A DNA stretch of 64,000 nt from Alloacidobacterium sp963823845 (GCA_963823845.1 CAWGND010000013.1:124001-188000), one strand, 5' to 3'. Counted from the first letter of the stretch, positions 9,091-18,614 are shown. The notes: a model not told the origin generated them from the letters alone. Numbers and translations: made by a program.

Positions 9091-11073
9091 ATGTCCTCAG
9101 TAGCTCAAACTGTGCCTTCGCTGCCCTCGCTCTACGATTTCTTCGCGCCGGGAGGCGTGCTGTCGCGTTCGAACCTTCCTTATGAGTTCCGCAAAGGGCA
9201 GCTCGAAATGGCGCAGGCGGTCGAGCGCGCGTTCAAGGAACATAAGCACCTCATCGTAGAGGCTGGCACGGGAACCGGCAAAACGCTTGCTTATCTGCTG
9301 CCTGCGCTGCGCACGGGGCAGCGCGTGATCATCTCGACGGGAACGAAGAACCTTCAGGAGCAGCTTTTCTTCAAGGATGTTCCCTTTCTTGAATCGCTGC
9401 TGGGCCCGCTGCGTGTTTGCTACATGAAGGGCCGTGCGAATTATCTATGCCGCCACAAGCTTTACGCGCTACGCGACCAGCCGATTCTGAATGGCCTGGA
9501 AGAGATTGAGCAATACCGCGCTATTGCCGAGTGGGAAAAGACGACAGAGACGGGCGATCGTGCAGAGATTGATTCGCTACCGGAGACGAGCGCTGTGTGG
9601 GCAAAGCTCGACGCGCGTAGCGATACCTGCCTGGGGCAAAGCTGCCCGAACTACGAGCGCTGCTTCATCACGGAGATGCGGCGCAAGGCGGCGGAGAGCG
9701 ATGTTGTCATTGTGAATCATCATCTCTTCTTCGCCGATCTCGCCATCAAGCAGCAAGCCAAGGCCGCGCCTGACGCGGGCGTGCTGCCGGAGGCCGCGGC
9801 GGTGATCTTTGACGAGGCGCATGAGCTAGAGGATGTGGCGTCGAGCTACTTCGGCATCAGCCTGAGCAATGTGCGCTTTGAAGAGCTGGCACGTGATCTG
9901 GAAACCATGTTGCGCGCGAAGCAGGCTTTGAGCAGCGGCGTACAGTCTGCCTCGCAGCTTTTGCGGGAGCGGTCGCGCATGTTCTTCGGCGCGCTGCCGA
10001 TGGGTACGCACGGCGAAGGCCGCATGCAGTTTGGCAATCGCGAAGAGTTTCTGGAGACACAGGGTGATTTGTATATTGCGCTACTGAATGCGCTGCATCG
10101 CCTTGAAGGGGAACTGGAGCATGTGCGCGGCGTGGAAGAAGCGCCGGGGTTGAAGAAGCGCGCGACTGACATTCGCGAGCATCTCAAGTTCCTGATGGAG
10201 GCCGATGATCGCAACACCGTCTTCTGGCTGGAGCGCCGCAACGCCGGACGCGCGCGCGAAGCAGGCCGTAATACTTATCTGCAGGCGACGCCGATTGATG
10301 TGTCGCAGCTGCTGAATGAACTGCTTTTCGAGAATTTCCCCAGCGTGATTCTGACTTCGGCCACGCTGACCGTGCAGGGCGGCTTCGAGCATGTGCGCAA
10401 GCGCGTGGGCATGCAGGATGCACGCGAGCTTGTTGTGCCCTCGCACTTTAGATACGGCGAGCAGGCTTTGCTTTATCTGCCTCCCGACATGCCTGACCCG
10501 CGCGACGCCAATTTTCAGGAGCAGGCGACGAAGCAAATCCGCCGCGTGCTGGAGTTTTCCGAGGGCCGCGCCTTTTGCCTCTTCACCAGTTATCAGCAGA
10601 TGCGCGATATTTACGAGCGCCTGTTGATGGAGCTGCCCTATCCGCTGCTGTTGCAGGGCAACGCGCCGCGCAAGGCTCTGCTGGAAGAATTTCGTGCTAC
10701 TCCGAATGCGGTGCTCTTTGGCACGTCGAGCTTCTGGCAGGGAGTGGACGTGCAAGGGGAAGCGCTGAGCTGCGTCATCATCGACCGTCTGCCGTTTGCG
10801 GTGCCGACTGATCCGGTGGTGCAGGCGCGTATGCGCGCGATTGAAGAGGGTGGTGGCAGTCCGTTCTTCGAGTACCAGGTGCCTTCGGCGGTCATTACGC
10901 TGAAGCAGGGCTTCGGGCGATTGATCCGCTCGCTCGAAGACCGCGGCGTGCTGATGCTGCTCGATCCGCGCATGCAGCGGCAGCGCTATGGGCGCGTCTT
11001 TCTCGACAGCCTGCCGCCGTATCGTATTACGCAGGACATCGCCGCAGTCAGCGACTTTTTCCACCGCAAATAA
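9091..11073 (+). CDS. dinG: DinG/XPD-family ATP-dependent DNA helicase
   Basis: A 660-residue superfamily 2 helicase, 5'-3' polarity being typical of the family. Walker A AGTGTGKT is at residues 58-65 and the DEAH box at 241-244. Between them lie cysteines (C120, C180, C185, C191) in the setting of the XPD/DinG iron-sulfur cluster domain, followed by the conserved VIVNHHLFFADL. The C-terminal helicase motifs are visible as SATLTVQGG, GTSSFWQGVDVQGE and QGFGRLIRS (motif VI). No exonuclease domain precedes it. It is likely a DNA repair or R-loop helicase; the sequence cannot distinguish DinG from YoaA. It is transcribed divergently from der; 75 bp separate the two starts. Confidence 0.93.
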   Translation: MSSVAQTVPSLPSLYDFFAPGGVLSRSNLPYEFRKGQLEMAQAVERAFKEHKHLIVEAGTGTGKTLAYLLPALRTGQRVIISTGTKNLQEQLFFKDVPFLESLLGPLRVCYMKGRANYLCRHKLYALRDQPILNGLEEIEQYRAIAEWEKTTETGDRAEIDSLPETSAVWAKLDARSDTCLGQSCPNYERCFITEMRRKAAESDVVIVNHHLFFADLAIKQQAKAAPDAGVLPEAAAVIFDEAHELEDVASSYFGISLSNVRFEELARDLETMLRAKQALSSGVQSASQLLRERSRMFFGALPMGTHGEGRMQFGNREEFLETQGDLYIALLNALHRLEGELEHVRGVEEAPGLKKRATDIREHLKFLMEADDRNTVFWLERRNAGRAREAGRNTYLQATPIDVSQLLNELLFENFPSVILTSATLTVQGGFEHVRKRVGMQDARELVVPSHFRYGEQALLYLPPDMPDPRDANFQEQATKQIRRVLEFSEGRAFCLFTSYQQMRDIYERLLMELPYPLLLQGNAPRKALLEEFRATPNAVLFGTSSFWQGVDVQGEALSCVIIDRLPFAVPTDPVVQARMRAIEEGGGSPFFEYQVPSAVITLKQGFGRLIRSLEDRGVLMLLDPRMQRQRYGRVFLDSLPPYRITQDIAAVSDFFHRK

Positions 11074-11150
11074 TTCCCGCTTGACCGCAGGCGGCAAGCT
11101 TGCCTCAGAGTGGGTTTGACTTTCGAACTCTTCAAACAGAGGCCGAATCA

Positions 11151-12607
11151 ATGCAACTCATCTGTAAGTTGATGGCAGGAGTTTTCATTCTCGCCCGCGT
11201 CTGTTCTGCGCAGACCCCCGCGCCGAATCCGCTGAAAACCTATATCAAAGAGGATGCGCCCGTCATTGTGCTGAACAACGTGCGACTGATTGATGGCACA
11301 GGCGCTCCCGCGCGCGAGCGGATGCGCATCGATATCGATCACGGCAAGATCACGAATGTGCAGAGCGCCATGCTGCGCAATGCTTTTCCGCCGGACGCGA
11401 AGATGATCGATCTGGAAGGAAAGACGGTCTTGCCGGGAATCGTCGGCATGCACGAGCATTTGTATTACGCGACGCCACTCGAACCAAGAGATGGTGTTGT
11501 CTTTTTTGGTGAAGCTCCTGATTCCGCACCGCGTCTGTATCTGGCGGCCGGCGTCACAACGGCGCGCACTGCTGGCAGCGTTGAGCCATATGCGGACATT
11601 CAGTTGAAGAAGTCTATCGATGCGGGCGAGTTGCCGGGGCCAAAACTGCGCTTTACTGCGCCTTATCTCGAAGGCAAGCCCACACTCGGTCCCCAGCTTT
11701 ATGAATTGAAGGATGCCGAGGATGCCGGCCGCATGGTGGATTACTGGGCTGCTGAGGGCGCCACTTCTTTCAAGGCATACATGCACATTACACCGGATGA
11801 GATGAAGGCCGCGATCGATCACGCCCATGCGAAAGGGTTGAAGATTACGGGCCATCTGTGCTCGATTGGATTCACCGAGGCTGCGGATATGGGCATCGAC
11901 AACCTGGAGCATGGCCTTGTTGTTGACACCGAATTTTTCTCGGGTAAGAAACCAGGCGTTTGTCCGGGACAACGCGGTCCGATGATGGAGATGTCCAAGA
12001 GTCTCGATATTGAAGGCGCGCCGGTACAGAAGATGATTCAGGATTTGGTGGCGCGGCAAGTTGCCGTCACTTCGACGCTGGCGATTTTCGAGAGCTTCAT
12101 TGGCACACGCGCTCCGCTTGAATTTGAGATGGAGCAGAAGCCTTCGATGTCCGGCGAATCGTGGAGCCATGTACTGGAGACGCGAGCCGGCATCGCGGAA
12201 CACGCGGACAATCGCCCTGGGCTGCCCTGCTCAAGAAAGAGATGGAGTTCGAACGCAGCTTTGTGAAGGCTGGGGGCACGCTGATGGCCGGGTGCGACCC
12301 AACCGGCTTTGGCGGCATTCTAGCGGGCTTCGGCGATCAGCGCGAGCTTGAACTGCTGGTCGAAGCCGGATTCTCGCCGGTCGAAGCCATTCACATCTTT
12401 TCGGAAAACGGCGCGAAGTGGCTGGGAGAGGACGCGAGCCTTGGCACTATCGCAGTCGGCAAGGCTGCGGACATCGTAGTGGTCGATGGCAATCCTGTGG
12501 AGAAGATCAGCAATATTGAAAAAGTCGAGATGGTTTTTAAGGACGGTGTGGGCTATGATCCGGTGAAGCTGCGCGCGTCCGTGCAGGGGCTGTCTGGAAT
12601 CCGTTAG
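11151..12607 (+). pseudogene. Secreted amidohydrolase, frameshifted (net -1)
   Basis: The ATG at 11151 gives MQLICKLMAGVFILARVCSAQ, a signal peptide, followed by NNVRLIDGTGAPARERMRID, VLPGIVGMHEHLYYATPL (the HxH metal-binding strand of the amidohydrolase superfamily), KAYMHI, ITGHLCSIGFTEAADMGIDNLEHG and, in another frame, LMAGCDPTGFGGILAGFGDQRE, AIHIFSENGAKWLG, GTIAVGKAADIVVVDG and FKDGVGYDPVKL. The first frame runs into a stop at 12266; the second carries the last 130 residues to 12607. The join lies at about 12205-12225, where one base appears to be missing before PWAALLKKEMEFERSFV. Repaired length is about 485 residues. The relatives are imidazolonepropionase-like periplasmic hydrolases of unknown substrate. 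Confidence 0.8.
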
Positions 12608-12623
12608 CATAAAGAGCGGAGCC

Positions 12624-12957
12624 ATGGCCCGCAACCTCTACATTCTCGCTGGCACGCTGCTGCTGTTTGCGCTCATTTCCTGCGGCATGACCTTTGTTGG
12701 CAACTGCGCAAACTGGGCTGCCCGGCAACGGCTCGCTGTGGAAGACCACCTCATTGTTTCTGACGCTCGGAGGGCTGGTGATCGCACTCTTTGGCGTAAT
12801 GACGGCGATGTTTGAGCAGGTGGACCGGCGCGCTAATGAGCGGCGTTATCAGGAGCGGCTGGGGAGCGCAGCCGCAAGCCTCGGCGCTGAGAAAAAGTTA
12901 CAATGGACAAAGGGCCAATCCGCCCTGAGAGAGCAAGCAAAGACATGTATGAAGTGA
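12624..12957 (+). pseudogene. Small membrane protein, apparently frameshifted (+1)
   Basis: ATG at 12624 gives MARNLYILAGTLLLFALISC, a hydrophobic helix, then the frame turns into unlikely protein (CANWAARQR...). The +1 frame from about 12700 gives AQTGLPGNGSLWKTTSLF and LTLGGLVIALFGVMTAMF, a second helix, then a basic cytoplasmic tail EQVDRRANERRYQERL. Removing one base near 12700-12706 (GGCAACTGCG) yields a two-helix protein of about 110 residues. The hydrophobic halves fit together well, but the protein is short and of unknown family, so the frameshift is inferred. The tail would overlap the start of queD by 13 bases. Confidence 0.55.
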
Positions 12958-13322
12958 CTGTGGAGCGCGGGTTTTCCTCCGGGCATTACCTGCGCAATTA
13001 CAAAGGCAAGTGCGAGAATCCGCACGGCCACAATTACAAGGTGCGCATTACCCTACGCGGTGAGCGTCTTGACCACGCTGGCCTCCTGCTCGACTTCAAG
13101 GACCTGAAACACGTGATGCGCCCAGTCATTGACCGCATCGACCACCAGATGTTGAACGACCTTGAGCCCTTTACCGAAATCAATCCATCGGCCGAAAACC
13201 TGGCGCGCTATTTCTATGACGAGACGAACAAGCAGCTCGCCGAGATGACCGATGGCCGCGTGCACGTGAAGGACTGCACCATTTACGAGACGGACACCAC
13301 CACGGCAACGTACTACGAGTAG
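12945..13322 (+). CDS. queD: QueD, 6-carboxy-5,6,7,8-tetrahydropterin synthase
   Basis: A 125-residue T-fold enzyme converting 7,8-dihydroneopterin triphosphate into 6-carboxytetrahydropterin, the second step of queuosine precursor synthesis. The zinc ligands are visible as H14 (FSSGHYL) and the HGH pair at 27-29; the catalytic C23 lies in GKCENPHGHNYKV. The conserved DFKDLK and DHQMLND segments follow, and CTIYETDTTTATYYE closes the protein as in other QueD enzymes. I start at the ATG at 12945, after GAGAG at about 12928, rather than at the ATG 42 bases upstream, because the family begins at this MYEVTVE strand. It is followed after 6 bases by queE. Confidence 0.94.
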   Translation: MYEVTVERGFSSGHYLRNYKGKCENPHGHNYKVRITLRGERLDHAGLLLDFKDLKHVMRPVIDRIDHQMLNDLEPFTEINPSAENLARYFYDETNKQLAEMTDGRVHVKDCTIYETDTTTATYYE

Positions 13323-13328
13323 CGCGCC

Positions 13329-14009
13329 GTGTATCTGATTGAAATTTACAAGTCAGTTCAAGGGGAATCGAGCTTTGCCGGCCGCCCTTGCATTTTCGTG
13401 CGCCTTGCCGGCTGCAACCTGCGGTGCTCTTGGTGCGACTCGGAGTACACCTTCAAGGGCGGCTACAAGCTATCGGAAGATGAAGTTGTCGCCGATATCG
13501 AGAAGCTGGCTCCAGTGAGGCTGATCGAGTTCACCGGCGGCGAGCCGTTGCTGCAGGAGCGCGAGCTAGTTCCGTTGATGGAACGTTTGCTGGCTTCGGG
13601 CTATGAACTAATGATCGAGACCAGCGGTGAGCGGCCTTTGGATCGCGTGCCTGCTGCTGTACACAAGATCGCGGATGTGAAGTGTCCCGGCTCTGGCGAG
13701 GGTGGCAGCTTCCGCTTGAGTAATCTCGAATTCCTGACGAAGGGCGATGAGGTCAAGTTCGTCATCACCGATCGCAGCGACTATGAATTTGCCCGTGATT
13801 TTATTCGTGAGCATGCGCTCGAAGCCCGCGCTGGCAGCGTTCTGCTCTCGCCCGCATTCAACAAGGCTCCGTCGATAGCGCGAAGCACCGAGAACTACGT
13901 GCTCGATCCGCGTGAACTGGTGGAGTGGATGCTCGCCGATGGGCTGGACGCGCGGTTGAGCTTGCAGATTCACAAGTACATCTGGGAGCCACAGAAGAAA
14001 GGCGTTTAG
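13329..14009 (+). CDS. queE: QueE, 7-carboxy-7-deazaguanine synthase (radical SAM)
   Basis: A 226-residue radical SAM enzyme acting after QueD to contract the pterin into 7-carboxy-7-deazaguanine. The cluster motif is C29-x3-C33-x2-C36 in LAGCNLRCSWCDSEYTF. EFTGGEPLLQ is the GGEPL SAM-binding strand, and QIHKYIW near the C-terminus is the family closing motif. The start codon is GTG at 13329, since the conserved YLIEIYKSVQGE begins directly there. No queC or queF is within the window, so the rest of the pathway lies elsewhere. It converges on the exported-protein gene at 14017. Confidence 0.95.
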   Translation: MYLIEIYKSVQGESSFAGRPCIFVRLAGCNLRCSWCDSEYTFKGGYKLSEDEVVADIEKLAPVRLIEFTGGEPLLQERELVPLMERLLASGYELMIETSGERPLDRVPAAVHKIADVKCPGSGEGGSFRLSNLEFLTKGDEVKFVITDRSDYEFARDFIREHALEARAGSVLLSPAFNKAPSIARSTENYVLDPRELVEWMLADGLDARLSLQIHKYIWEPQKKGV

Positions 14010-14016
14010 CGCCACC

Positions 14017-14664
14017 TCACTGCGGCTGCGTCTGCAAATACTTGTCGAAGGGAATCTCGAAATAGAACAACTCTTTGCCGTCGGCGTTTTTCACCTGGCG
14101 GAAGAGCAGCTTCGCTCCGCGCAGTGGGGCCTTGCCCAGTCCCTGAATGTCGTAGAAGAGAAATCCTGCGCGGGTAGTGTGCGGTTCGACGACGAGAGCT
14201 GCGTATTCAAATTCTGAAAAATCCTGCTGGACTTTGCCATTTGGATTTTTTGGTTTGGTGTGGATGTGGATGGGTCCAACGGGAATCGTCTCTCCTGTTT
14301 TATCCTGGAGCGAGATCCGCCGTTCCACGTCGTCGGGCTCGGCTGCGGGAATTCGGTCGCCATGCGCGCTGATGAAGTTTATTCGCGCATCGTTCAGGGA
14401 AATGGGTCGGTCACCGCTGTTGGTGATGATAATGCGAATGGGAAGAAACTGGTGATCGAGATAGTTCACGCGAAACATCTTCACCTTTCCTTCCGTGTTA
14501 TAAGGCTCGGCGGCGATGGCTACATGCTCATCCTGATGGATGTCGACTGCCGGATAGGTAGCAGCGTCTTTTGTCTGCGGCCCGTGCTCAAAAGCAGCTG
14601 ATGATTGTCCAACGCAACAGGTGGCGAGCAATGCCAGGGCAAGAAAAGTTCGAAAGCGCATCAT
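14017..14664 (-). CDS. Exported protein of unknown function
   Basis: About 215 residues with a clear signal peptide (MMRFRTFLALALLATCCVGQSS). The mature part contains an immunoglobulin-like beta stretch: KMFRVNYLDHQFLPIRIIIT, NSGDRPISLNDARINF and YAALVVEPHTTRAGFLFYDI. This pattern of an exported domain with a paired hydrophobic strand and terminal FYFEIPFDKYL is seen in uncharacterised acidobacterial proteins; I cannot name a function. Two ATG codons lie at 14664 and 14661, and a longer frame starts at 14685. I prefer 14664 because it gives a normal signal peptide. It diverges from waaA with under 60 bp between the starts, so the two share a promoter region. Confidence 0.7.
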   Translation of the reverse strand: MMRFRTFLALALLATCCVGQSSAAFEHGPQTKDAATYPAVDIHQDEHVAIAAEPYNTEGKVKMFRVNYLDHQFLPIRIIITNSGDRPISLNDARINFISAHGDRIPAAEPDDVERRISLQDKTGETIPVGPIHIHTKPKNPNGKVQQDFSEFEYAALVVEPHTTRAGFLFYDIQGLGKAPLRGAKLLFRQVKNADGKELFYFEIPFDKYLQTQPQ

Positions 14665-14721
14665 CCTGTGGACGATTATCATCATCGCTTAAGACTTCAG
14701 TAAAGTGAGATTGGTAAGCGG

Positions 14722-15981
14722 ATGCTGCTTTTCTACAGCCTGGCCCTCGTTCTTGTGCTCATTCTGGGCTCGCCGTACTGGCTTTTCCGTATGGCGACCA
14801 GTGGGAAATATCGCGAGGGGCTGCGCGAGCGGCTAGGGTTTGTTCCAAAACGTCTACTGGCGCGCTCTGATGGGCCGGTCATCTGGGTGCATGCCGTCTC
14901 CGTAGGCGAATTGCTGGCTGCGGCGCGCATGATCGAAGAGCTGCGGGAAAAGCTTCCGGGCCGGCACATTGTCGTGTCCACGACTACGCGGACAGGGCAG
15001 GCTCTGGCGCGGCAACGCTTTGGGATAGAGAACGTCTTTTACTTTCCGCTGGATTTCGCCTTCGCTGTGCGCGCTTACCTGCGCGCGCTGAATCCCCGAC
15101 TGCTTGTCCTTGTGGAGACAGAGTTCTGGCCGCGTCTGCTAATCGAATGCAGTCGCGCGGGAATTCCCGTTGCTGTTGTAAATGCGCGCATCTCGGATCG
15201 TTCCTGGCCGCGCTACATGCGGCTGCGCTTCTTGTGGAAACGACTGCTGAACAACTTCAGATTGGTTCTTGCGCAGAGCGAAACAGACCTGACGCGGTTG
15301 CGGGCTATTGGAGCGGAGAATGTCTGCTACGGCGGCAATTTGAAATACGACATTCGCGCGGCTGCATCCGCTGCTGTAACGAAGGCTTTGGCGGGACAAA
15401 TTGCTACTGGAACGAAGGTGCTGGTTTGCGGGAGCACGCTCGAAGGCGAGGAGCAGATTCTGCTTTCCGCTGCGCCATCCGATGTGTTGGTGATTCTCGC
15501 GCCGCGTCATCCGGAGCGTTTTGAAGCAGTGGCGAGATTGCTTGAGCGCAGTGGCAAACCGTGGGTGCGTCGGTCGCAATGGATGGACGCGCCAACGGCC
15601 CTTGCTGGCGGGACCGTTTTTCTACTCGACTCAATCGGTGAGTTGGCCTCGGTATATTCGCTGGCGACTGTTGCGTTCGTTGGCGGGAGTCTGGTTCCTG
15701 GAGGAGGACACAACCCTTTGGAGGCCGCGCAGTTTCGAGTCCCTGTTGTGATTGGGCCGCACTATGAAAATTTCCGTGCAATTGTCGAGCGGTTGCAGGC
15801 GCAGGATGCCATTCGTATTGTGCATCCCACTGAACTCAGGAATGAGTTGACGGTGCTTTTCTCTGATGAAGTGTTCGCACACACAATCGGTGAGCGGGCC
15901 TATTCTGTTTTTTCCTCGGAAGCGGGTGCGACGGCGCGCGCTGTCGCTGCGCTGGCTGACATTGTCGGTGGGCAGGCTTGA
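14722..15981 (+). CDS. waaA: WaaA (KdtA), Kdo transferase
   Basis: The 419-residue inner-membrane-anchored GT30 enzyme transfers Kdo from CMP-Kdo to lipid IVA. An N-terminal membrane helix (LFYSLALVLVLILGSPYWLF) is followed by the N-lobe with the invariant HAVSVGELLAA (its Glu is the catalytic base in the family), VSTTTRTGQALARQRF, YFPLDF and VETEFWPRLLIEC. The C-lobe holds LKYDI, LAPRHPERFE, DSIGELASVYSLATVAFVGGS and GHNPLEAAQFRVPVVIGPHYENF, all family signatures. It opens an envelope operon: its TGA overlaps the lpxK ATG as TGATG. The kdsA gene for Kdo-8-phosphate lies 40 kb away at 56366-57196. Confidence 0.96.
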   Translation: MLLFYSLALVLVLILGSPYWLFRMATSGKYREGLRERLGFVPKRLLARSDGPVIWVHAVSVGELLAAARMIEELREKLPGRHIVVSTTTRTGQALARQRFGIENVFYFPLDFAFAVRAYLRALNPRLLVLVETEFWPRLLIECSRAGIPVAVVNARISDRSWPRYMRLRFLWKRLLNNFRLVLAQSETDLTRLRAIGAENVCYGGNLKYDIRAAASAAVTKALAGQIATGTKVLVCGSTLEGEEQILLSAAPSDVLVILAPRHPERFEAVARLLERSGKPWVRRSQWMDAPTALAGGTVFLLDSIGELASVYSLATVAFVGGSLVPGGGHNPLEAAQFRVPVVIGPHYENFRAIVERLQAQDAIRIVHPTELRNELTVLFSDEVFAHTIGERAYSVFSSEAGATARAVAALADIVGGQA

Positions 15982-16967
15982 TGCGTCGCGTATTGTTGTC
16001 GCTCACGCCGCTCTATGGTGCAGCCGTCGCGGCAAAGAAGGCTGCCTATGATCAAGGTTGGGTAAAAGCGCAGCATCTTCGCTGGCCAGTCATTAGCGTG
16101 GGGAATATTTCTGTCGGCGGTGCGGGTAAAACGCCATTTGTTGTCTCTTTGGCAAAGTTGCTTAAGCAGCGGGGTGTGCGAGTCGATGTACTTTCGCGAG
16201 GTTATGGGCGTAGTTCGCGTTCGGTCGAGCGCGTTGATCCGTCTGGCGATGCAGAGCGCTTTGGCGACGAGCCCTTGCTGATTGCACAGTCTGCGGATGT
16301 GCCCGTGTACGTTGGGGCAAGCCGTTACGCAGCAGGACTTCTAGCCGAGAGCGATCAAGCCGATACAGGGGTGCATCTGCTGGATGACGGCTTCCAGCAT
16401 CGCAAACTGGCGCGGGCGGTCGACATCACCCTCATCCATCGGAGCGATTTTCAGGAAACGCTGTTGCCGGCCGGGCGACTGCGGGAGCCGATCACGTCGT
16501 TGAATCGCTCCTCAGTACTGGTCTTGCGCGAAGAGGATGGCGATCTCGAGCAGAGGCTGAAACTGCTCGGCATCGATAAGCCAATATGGCGGATGAAGCG
16601 GGTAATTGTCGTTCCCGGCAACGTTGGTAGAGTAGTTGCCTTCTGCGGTATTGCGCGTTCCGATGAATTCTTCCAGATGCTGCAACACCATCACGCGGAA
16701 ATCGTTGCCACGCGTGCCTTCCGTGACCACCACCGCTATAGCGAGAACGATATGCGGCAATTGATGGGGGCAGCACAGACGCATACTGCGAACACGTTTC
16801 TCACTACTGAAAAGGATCTTGTCCGCCTGTCTCTGGCGCACAGAGAAATGCTCGCTTCGATCGCGGCACTTCAAGTTGCGAAACTGGAAGCACGGCTTTG
16901 TGATGAAGGTGCTGCTGTACATCGACTTGAGACGCTGCTGCCCGATAGTTTTAAGCCTTCGTTATGA
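15981..16967 (+). CDS. lpxK: LpxK, tetraacyldisaccharide 4'-kinase
   Basis: A protein of about 328 residues that phosphorylates the 4' position of the lipid A disaccharide. The unusual P-loop NISVGGAGKTPFV is at about residues 46-58, followed by VLSRGYGR, GDEPLLIA, GASRYAAG and the catalytic HLLDDGFQHRKLARAVDITL. LLPAGRLREP and FRDHHRYSENDM are further family motifs. The ATG at 15981 overlaps the waaA stop; a TTG one codon upstream is possible but less likely. The spacing to the next gene is 12 bases, supporting a waaA-lpxK-GT9 operon. Confidence 0.95.
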   Translation: MRRVLLSLTPLYGAAVAAKKAAYDQGWVKAQHLRWPVISVGNISVGGAGKTPFVVSLAKLLKQRGVRVDVLSRGYGRSSRSVERVDPSGDAERFGDEPLLIAQSADVPVYVGASRYAAGLLAESDQADTGVHLLDDGFQHRKLARAVDITLIHRSDFQETLLPAGRLREPITSLNRSSVLVLREEDGDLEQRLKLLGIDKPIWRMKRVIVVPGNVGRVVAFCGIARSDEFFQMLQHHHAEIVATRAFRDHHRYSENDMRQLMGAAQTHTANTFLTTEKDLVRLSLAHREMLASIAALQVAKLEARLCDEGAAVHRLETLLPDSFKPSL

Positions 16968-16979
16968 GAAAATTAAGGT

Positions 16980-18041
16980 TTGCCAACAGAAAGTCAGCAG
17001 TTACGGGTGCTCATTCTGCGGCTGGGCGCGATGGGCGACATTCTCCATGCCCTGCCAGCGGTCACCGCCCTGCGCGCTGGGCATCCTGAGTGGTTTATTG
17101 GCTGGGCCGTTGAGCCACAATGGCGCGAATTGCTGGCTGCGGAGGGCGCAGAGGCGAGAGGCCCGGCGATGCCAGTGGCCGATCAACTGCACATCGTTCC
17201 GGCGAAGGATTGGGGGCGGCGGCCATTCAGCGCGCGCACGATAGAGCAGATACGCTACACCCGGCGGGAACTGCGAGCGGCGCGATACGATGTCTGTGTC
17301 GATCTGCAGGGTGCGGTGCGCTCTGCGGTGTTGGGAAAATGGGCGCATCCTCGGCGACTGATCGGTGAAGAAAAACCGCGCGAGTGGGCGGCGCGGTATC
17401 TCTTAGACGAACATGTTGCGACCAGGGGAGTGCATGTGATCGAGCAGGCGGTTGAAGTGGCAAATGCTGTCGCTCGCGAAGATCTTCCGATGATGCTGCC
17501 GTGGCTGCCCGTCAGCGAAGAAGCTGAGAGATACAGTGATGCGCAACTCGCAGGTTTCGGCGGTAAACCGTTTGTCATCCTGAACCCTGGCGCCGGATGG
17601 GGCGCGAAGCGATGGCCCACGGAACGCTATGGCGAGGTGGCGCAATTATTTGCTGAGAGAGGTTTTGGCGTAGTGATCAATTCCGGTCCGGGTGAAGAAG
17701 TGCTGGCAGGAAAAGTGAATGCCGCGAGTGGACACATCGCCCTGGCGCTTTCGCCCGCGGTTAATGAACTGATCGCACTGACGCGCCGGGCGTCGCTTGT
17801 GATTGCTGGCGATACAGGGCCGCTGCATCTAGCGTCGGCATTGGGAAAGCCGGTGGTGGGCATCTATGGCCCGACCGATCCGGCGCGCAACGGGCCTTTC
17901 GGCGGCAATTTCCGCGTGCTTCGGCATCCCGAGAGCAGGCGCGATCACAGCCGCCGCGCTGAGCCGGAAGCGGGCCTACTGACCATCCCTCCCAGCGAAG
18001 TGTGGAGTGCTGCCATGGAGCTTTTAGAAGATGCCCGCTGA
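16980..18041 (+). CDS. GT9-family heptosyltransferase
   Basis: 353 residues, glycosyltransferase family 9 (ADP-heptose:LPS heptosyltransferase type), adding heptose to the LPS inner core at the cytoplasmic face. LILRLGAMGDILHALPAV is the N-lobe loop with the catalytic Asp in GD. The C-lobe carries FVILNPGAGWGAKRWP and LVIAGDTGPLHLASALGKPVVGIYGPTDP, the ADP-heptose pocket. The WaaC (heptosyltransferase I) branch is likeliest but not certain. The frame opens with TTG at 16980 preceded by AAGG; a GTG eight codons in is the alternative. Its end overlaps the next gene by 11 bases. Confidence 0.9.
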   Translation: MPTESQQLRVLILRLGAMGDILHALPAVTALRAGHPEWFIGWAVEPQWRELLAAEGAEARGPAMPVADQLHIVPAKDWGRRPFSARTIEQIRYTRRELRAARYDVCVDLQGAVRSAVLGKWAHPRRLIGEEKPREWAARYLLDEHVATRGVHVIEQAVEVANAVAREDLPMMLPWLPVSEEAERYSDAQLAGFGGKPFVILNPGAGWGAKRWPTERYGEVAQLFAERGFGVVINSGPGEEVLAGKVNAASGHIALALSPAVNELIALTRRASLVIAGDTGPLHLASALGKPVVGIYGPTDPARNGPFGGNFRVLRHPESRRDHSRRAEPEAGLLTIPPSEVWSAAMELLEDAR

Positions 18042-18597
18042 CTGGAGCAGAATCGCGCGGCGCATTCGCGTCCCCATGGGCTTTGTCGTTGCCGGACTCT
18101 ACATCTGGCTGGCTCGTCCTACTTTTGTCTCCATGGCATGGAGTCTAGTGTTGGTGCTTCCCGGTTTGTGGCTGCGCGGTTACGCCGCGGGATATGTGAA
18201 GAAAAACGCCGAGATAACCATGACCGGGCCTTACGCGTATACGCGCAATCCGCTGTATCTGGGTTCTATGCTGATCGCTTTTGGTTTTGCGGCTGCATCT
18301 AAAAGTATTGTGATCGTGCTATTGCTGGGCGTGCTTTTCGCCGTTATTTATATTCCGGTCATTCGCTCGGAAGAGGCGTTTTTGCGTTCCAAATTCGCGG
18401 ACTTTGATGCGTATGCGGCGAGTGTTCCGCGTCTGGTACCGCGTGTGCGTGCCGCCCGCGTCGAAGAGATTAGTCCCGATTCGGAACCGGGCAGCTTTTC
18501 TTTCCCTTTGTATCGCAAGCACCGCGAGTACAATGCATTGATGGGTGCGACGGCCATATATGCTGTGCTCGCCCTGAGAATTATCTTTAAGCACTAG
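18031..18597 (+). CDS. Isoprenylcysteine carboxyl methyltransferase-like membrane protein
   Basis: 188 residues with four to five hydrophobic segments and the ICMT/PEMT-family motif GPYAYTRNPLYLGSMLIAFG (about residues 66-85), which carries the SAM-contacting RNPxYxG. The later EEAFLRSKFADFDAYAASVPRLVP is the usual closing RxEExxLxxxFGxxYxxYxxxVPR pattern. In bacteria such proteins methylate small lipids or other unknown acceptors; no prenylated protein is implied. Overlap with the GT9 gene suggests cotranscription with LPS genes. The GG step before the RNP motif is kept, so it should be active. Acceptor unknown. Confidence 0.82.
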   Translation: MPADWSRIARRIRVPMGFVVAGLYIWLARPTFVSMAWSLVLVLPGLWLRGYAAGYVKKNAEITMTGPYAYTRNPLYLGSMLIAFGFAAASKSIVIVLLLGVLFAVIYIPVIRSEEAFLRSKFADFDAYAASVPRLVPRVRAARVEEISPDSEPGSFSFPLYRKHREYNALMGATAIYAVLALRIIFKH

Positions 18598-18614
18598 AAG
18601 AGTGAGCACGCATT

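Noticed and set aside
10081..12203. Two long minus-strand open frames (356 and 351 codons) opposite the DinG gene and the amidohydrolase
   Set aside because: Both are antisense to clear protein families, rich in His, Arg and Gln as GC-rich shadow frames are, and show no motif.
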